Virus record (IMG/VR): IMGVR_UViG_3300020410_000059
Coordinates: 1-24,404 of that record
DNA: 24,404 nucleotides
Reading direction: 5' to 3' (one strand)
Origin: a virus
The position numbers were made by a program, and so were the translations under genes. Shown here one piece after another: positions 21,871 through 24,404 of this stretch. The first letter of the stretch is position 1, and each line of letters starts with the position of its first letter. The notes under the pieces are model-generated. The model did not search any database. It saw only the letters and a list, made by a program, of their open reading frames with translations, and was not told where the DNA came from.

Positions 21871-23193
21871 TTAGAATCCAGAATAAAAGAATTGTTGTTG
21901 TCTGGTTTGTCCAGTTAAGTTGTTAGCACCGATACCTGCACCGAATGTAACATCATCAAGTGTAACGTTCTCTGTAGATAACAGAGTAGCGTTAGCATCA
22001 GGGAACTTAATAACACGAGGACCTGAAATACCCTCTGCTGATAAAGTAACCTGACCTGCTGTATTTCCTGTAAATTTAATTGCAGGTGAATACAGAGATT
22101 TGTTGTAAATATCTTGCGTAGCAAGTTCAGATACGATCGTATTTACAGCACCTGAGTTATTTAGTAAATTGGTAGGAGGGAACTGGAAAGTTTCGTTAGA
22201 AATTGTGTTTTGGTTTGCAATACTAAATGTTATCTTTTTAGTAATATCTGAAGGATCTGCCAATATAGCAGTCAAAAGAGTTTTACCAGATAAAATTTGT
22301 GTTGCTGTAGTACCAACCAATGTAAGATTTTGGTCAGGCATCGTGATAGTTCTATTTGCAGTTAGTGCAGTAGTATCAAACTGTGCCCAACTTGTTGCAA
22401 CTTCAGCGTCTTTCGCTAACTTTAAATTAACGAGAGTCTTATTCAAAGATGTTTGTTCTGCTTTTGTATCCAACAATGTAGATGCAGTTGCAGTTGGTTC
22501 AGCAGTTGTAGTCACTGTACCTGCATCAGGTAAGAAATAAGAACGTCTAGCACCAGATGTTATCGCCCAGTTAAGTTGGAATATTGCCTCATCAGCAGTG
22601 TCTGTGATAACCAAGTTATCTTCATCAATTAAAATAGTTTTATTAGTTAATGTCTGTTGTGTATCAGAACCAACTAAAGTTGTACCATTACCAGATGTAA
22701 TAGCAGGTAATGTCATGATTCTAGTGTTAGTACCAGTACCAACATTACTTACTTCAAATCTTGCTTTAGGTCCTTGAGCATCTTCCAATACGAAAGATCC
22801 ATCACTTATAAGGAATTGACCTGTAACTTTTACAGCACCAGTTCCCTTCGGTGCAAAAACAAGGTCAGCGTTTGCAGCAGTATCATCAACCGCAGTAACA
22901 TATAATGATGTGCTACTTGCAGTGTTTACAATACGACTCATATACAAACCACCATCACCAAAAGCAATTCCCACTTGGTCATATGCGTTCTGGTATATTC
23001 CACTGTCTCTGTCCAAATCAAAACAAAGACCAGGTGCATCTTTTGTACCCTGTGCTAATCCTTTGAATAACTGATTAACTTTTGCTTTTCTGTTAGGAAT
23101 CAATGGATCGGATACCACAACAGGAAGAATCGCTTCCCCCGACAAATTGGAGTCTGATATTGTTTCTAACTGTGATATCTTTTTAGTTGCCAC
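21871..23193 (-). CDS. Repetitive tail-fibre-like structural protein, GTG start (440 aa)
   Basis: The start codon is GTG at 23193 (protein MATKKISQLETISDSNLSGE), preceded by AAGG and a TATAAATA box at 23222-23229. The N-terminal 45 residues (ISQLETISDSNLSGEAILPV) are a typical anchor of cyanophage structural proteins. The rest shows a loose repeat of about 60-65 residues in which a strand such as TRIMTLPAITSGNGTTLVGS (158-177) is followed by QTLTNKTIL; similar copies are RTITMPDQNLTLVGTTATQI and PRVIKFPDANATLLSTENV. This 'xxxxxPDxxxTLLG...TLTNKTL' pattern is a well-known fibre-shaft repeat. The C terminus ends QQQFFYSGF. Confidence 0.8.
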   Translation of the reverse strand: MATKKISQLETISDSNLSGEAILPVVVSDPLIPNRKAKVNQLFKGLAQGTKDAPGLCFDLDRDSGIYQNAYDQVGIAFGDGGLYMSRIVNTASSTSLYVTAVDDTAANADLVFAPKGTGAVKVTGQFLISDGSFVLEDAQGPKARFEVSNVGTGTNTRIMTLPAITSGNGTTLVGSDTQQTLTNKTILIDEDNLVITDTADEAIFQLNWAITSGARRSYFLPDAGTVTTTAEPTATASTLLDTKAEQTSLNKTLVNLKLAKDAEVATSWAQFDTTALTANRTITMPDQNLTLVGTTATQILSGKTLLTAILADPSDITKKITFSIANQNTISNETFQFPPTNLLNNSGAVNTIVSELATQDIYNKSLYSPAIKFTGNTAGQVTLSAEGISGPRVIKFPDANATLLSTENVTLDDVTFGAGIGANNLTGQTRQQQFFYSGF

Positions 23194-23221
23194 GAATAAT
23201 CACACCTTTTCTTACAAGAAT

Positions 23222-23229
23222 TATTTATA
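23222..23229 (-). promoter_or_regulatory. T4-type late promoter (TATAAATA)
   Basis: A perfect TATAAATA on the minus strand, followed by ATTCTTG, ends 28 bp before the GTG of the 440-aa gene and 5 bp after the stop of the 52-aa gene. Confidence 0.75.
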
Positions 23230-23234
23230 AGACA

Positions 23235-23393
23235 TTAAGCATCGGTATTGTTTAAAAGCAAGTTATATAATTGACCTGCCTTATCAAGTTCCATATTGTA
23301 ATACTTAATTCTGTCTTCTACTTCTGAGAGTATAAGTTCATACTCCATTTCTGCTGTTTGTCCCCTACTAGGGAATTGAATTACCTTCGCCAT
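23235..23393 (-). CDS. Small phage protein (52 aa)
   Basis: ATG at 23393 is preceded by GGAGG with ideal spacing (ACGGAGGAAAG-ATG). The 52-aa product begins MAKVIQFPSRG and continues as a single amphipathic helix (MEYELILSEVEDRIKYYNME). It is too short for most gene callers, but the ribosome site and composition are convincing. It ends 5 bp before the late promoter of the 440-aa gene. Function unknown. Confidence 0.72.
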   Translation of the reverse strand: MAKVIQFPSRGQTAEMEYELILSEVEDRIKYYNMELDKAGQLYNLLLNNTDA

Positions 23394-23514
23394 CTTTCCT
23401 CCGTAGTTTTGAAATGAACAGTTTTAATCGCTTTTTAGCTTGACGGAGTTTCTGAGGTTTAAGATGCCTCTTTTGTTCTTTCTTCGAGTGGTGTTGCCAG
23501 TTGGGAACTTTCAT
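23368..23514 (-). CDS. Possible small basic protein (48 aa)
   Basis: A 48-codon frame from ATG at 23514 encodes a very basic product (MKVPNWQHHSKKEQKRHLKP...RQAKKRLKLFISKLRRKDG). It overlaps the end of the 87-aa gene and the start of the 52-aa gene in other frames and fills the 65-bp gap between them. The Lys/Arg/His pattern with Trp resembles small nucleic-acid-binding proteins of cyanophages, but there is no good Shine-Dalgarno. It is a candidate only. Confidence 0.45.
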   Translation of the reverse strand: MKVPNWQHHSKKEQKRHLKPQKLRQAKKRLKLFISKLRRKDGEGNSIP

Positions 23515-23722
23515 CGTTCAAAAACTTGGTGCGGAACTCTTCAACCTGATCAATCACTTCTTGATCTACAGGAGGACCTGATTGGATTATTGGTGATAGT
23601 AAGGCAACAGAACCATCTGGACTTTTAATTTTCCAAACAGTTCTATTTCTTTCTGTTAAAGACAGTAGAAAAGGCAGGTTTGCAACTGCCTCCTCTGCTG
23701 TAATCTCTTGAATGTCTGTCAT
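23459..23722 (-). CDS. Small phage protein (87 aa)
   Basis: I chose ATG at 23722, which makes a 4-bp ATGA overlap with the 70-aa gene; an in-frame TTG at 23737 would add five residues from within that gene. The 87-aa product starts MTDIQEITAEEAVANLPFLL, has a central beta-strand pair (RTVWKIKSPDGSVALLSPII) and an acidic helical tail. No known domain. It belongs to the small-gene cluster before the fibre block. Confidence 0.7.
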   Translation of the reverse strand: MTDIQEITAEEAVANLPFLLSLTERNRTVWKIKSPDGSVALLSPIIQSGPPVDQEVIDQVEEFRTKFLNDESSQLATPLEERTKEAS

Positions 23723-23931
23723 GCTGTTGCGAAACAATAGGTAATCATATCAGAGTCTAGATGCGGATCATCATTGATGCTGTTAACAGTTTCAGCAAAA
23801 CCTTCAGCACCTTCCTCATCAAATTTGAAAATCACATTTTGTTCATATCCCTCATCATCTACTAACTTAACAGAACGTTTCGAGAAATTAATAAAGATGT
23901 GTGCCAAATATGGTCGAAGATCCTTTTCCAT
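23719..23931 (-). CDS. Small phage protein (70 aa)
   Basis: A 70-aa product beginning MEKDLRPYLAHIFINFSKRS, with a beta-hairpin-like middle (VKLVDDEGYEQNVIFKFDEE) and an acidic C terminus. It lies 31 bp after a CTAAATA late box and is the first gene of this unit. Small proteins of this form occur in marine T4-like phages without known function. Confidence 0.72.
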   Translation of the reverse strand: MEKDLRPYLAHIFINFSKRSVKLVDDEGYEQNVIFKFDEEGAEGFAETVNSINDDPHLDSDMITYCFATA

Positions 23932-23961
23932 GATAAATTCGTAATTACCTTCAGTATAAGG

Positions 23962-23968
23962 TATTTAG
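23962..23968 (-). promoter_or_regulatory. Cyanophage-type late promoter (CTAAATA)
   Basis: CTAAATACCTT on the minus strand sits in the 56-bp gap between the right-end gene and the 70-aa gene, its box ending 30 bp before the ATG at 23931. CTAAATA is the variant late box reported from marine cyanophages. Confidence 0.6.
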
Positions 23969-23987
23969 ACAATTAAGTCAAGTGGCA

Positions 23988-24404
23988 TTAGACACTTGAT
24001 AGAGTGTCACTCCCTCTCTTGATAGTATATGAGTCTGGTATTATCTGTTTATATGATGCCTTGGTATTAGTGAGAGAAACATAGTAATCAGATGCTTTGG
24101 TTGGTTTCATCATAATCTCTACACCACCATTTACTACAGTTCTCTTACCAACAAGTTGTTTATTGCTTGTTGGTTTCTCTGTATTGATTAGTTCTAATAT
24201 GTGTGGAGTGACTATTTGAACTGAACTCTCTGCGTTAAAAGTCAATTCCAAACCACTATGTGATTGCTGTTGATATGAGTTTTCATATTGTATTCCAGTT
24301 ATCTTAGATACAGTAGAATCTAATCTAAACTCAGCACTATGCATTTCTAACGCTGCACCTACAATATTCATGTCAACATCAGATCCAAATTTAATTGCAT
24401 GTTT
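23988..24404 (-). CDS. Phage structural protein, C-terminal part (cut by window edge)
   Basis: The frame is open to the right edge of the window, adding at least 11 residues (KHAIKFGSDVD) before the first internal methionine, so the gene is cut and 138 residues are visible. The visible part is beta-rich: MNIVGAALEMHSAEFRLDST, a Gln-rich loop (NSYQQQSHSGLEL), then strands with SSVQIVTPHILELI and VNGGVEIMMKPTKASDYYVS, and a final polar tail. I do not recognise a family. Its place directly before a cyanophage fibre block suggests a baseplate or tail component. Confidence 0.6.
   Translation of the reverse strand, partial: KHAIKFGSDVDMNIVGAALEMHSAEFRLDSTVSKITGIQYENSYQQQSHSGLELTFNAESSVQIVTPHILELINTEKPTSNKQLVGKRTVVNGGVEIMMKPTKASDYYVSLTNTKASYKQIIPDSYTIKRGSDTLSSV

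Noticed and set aside
21871-23193. Repeat unit in the 440-aa protein considered as a DNA-level tandem repeat
   Set aside because: The similarity is in protein pattern only; the DNA copies are diverged and unevenly spaced.
23978-24008. Two alternative hairpins around the stop codon of the right-end gene
   Set aside because: The stems are 6-7 bp, AT-containing and lie partly in coding sequence, with no U-tract after them, so I do not call a terminator or attenuator.
1-24404. tRNA genes, CRISPR arrays, insertion sequences, attachment sites or integrase
   Set aside because: No cloverleaf, regular spacer-repeat pattern, transposase-like protein or direct repeats of suitable length were seen by reading both strands.

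Overview
The window looks like part of the late, structural region of a T4-like marine myovirus genome, most likely a cyanophage of Synechococcus or Prochlorococcus. The grounds are a low-GC sequence with every convincing gene on the minus strand, dense packing with ATGA and TAATG overlaps, and T4-type late promoter boxes (TATAAATA and variants, plus CTAAATA). A long run of tail-fibre genes, several 2OG-Fe(II) oxygenases and many tiny proteins of the sort common in cyanomyoviruses also fit. I see no tRNA, CRISPR array, integrase, insertion sequence or photosynthesis gene. The taxonomic call is an inference.

Transcription runs from high to low coordinates. At the right end (24404-23235) lie the C-terminal part of a larger protein and four small genes behind a CTAAATA box. 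From 23193 to 11081 runs the adhesion block: two repetitive virion proteins (440 and 493 aa), a 1318-aa fibre or baseplate-type protein, and a run of short fibre genes (138, 469, 345, 340 and 463 aa). Most of these share a short N-terminal leader (MSxxxV) and a motif like LPxGTTAxRPxSPV, followed by unrelated C-terminal ends. Those ends resemble carbohydrate-binding jelly-rolls, an F5/8-type-C domain, a fibrinogen-like domain and a LamG/concanavalin-type domain.

Region 11081-6283 is the most unusual part. After two fibre-associated proteins (251 and 301 aa) comes a chain of overlapping genes. The first encodes a 572-aa protein joining a peptidase-U32-like, cysteine-rich N-terminal region to a class I SAM methyltransferase. 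The second is a small 2OG-Fe(II) dioxygenase and the third a multi-membrane-span DUF401-like protein. The chemistry suggests hydroxylation followed by O-methylation, with a membrane transporter alongside; the substrate is unknown. A new late promoter at 6280-6287 then drives another short fibre and a 161-aa fibre-associated protein.

Region 5032-1982 holds small genes, including several below usual gene-caller length cut-offs, and two more 2OG-Fe(II) oxygenases of different subtypes. A strong intrinsic terminator (1950-1974) ends this unit. Immediately after it, an extended -10 promoter starts the leftmost unit: a possible restriction-endonuclease-like protein, a possible ParB-like protein, and the first 41 residues of a DNA adenine methyltransferase cut by the window edge. 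This looks like a phage-carried restriction-modification-type or DNA-modification cassette with its own promoter.
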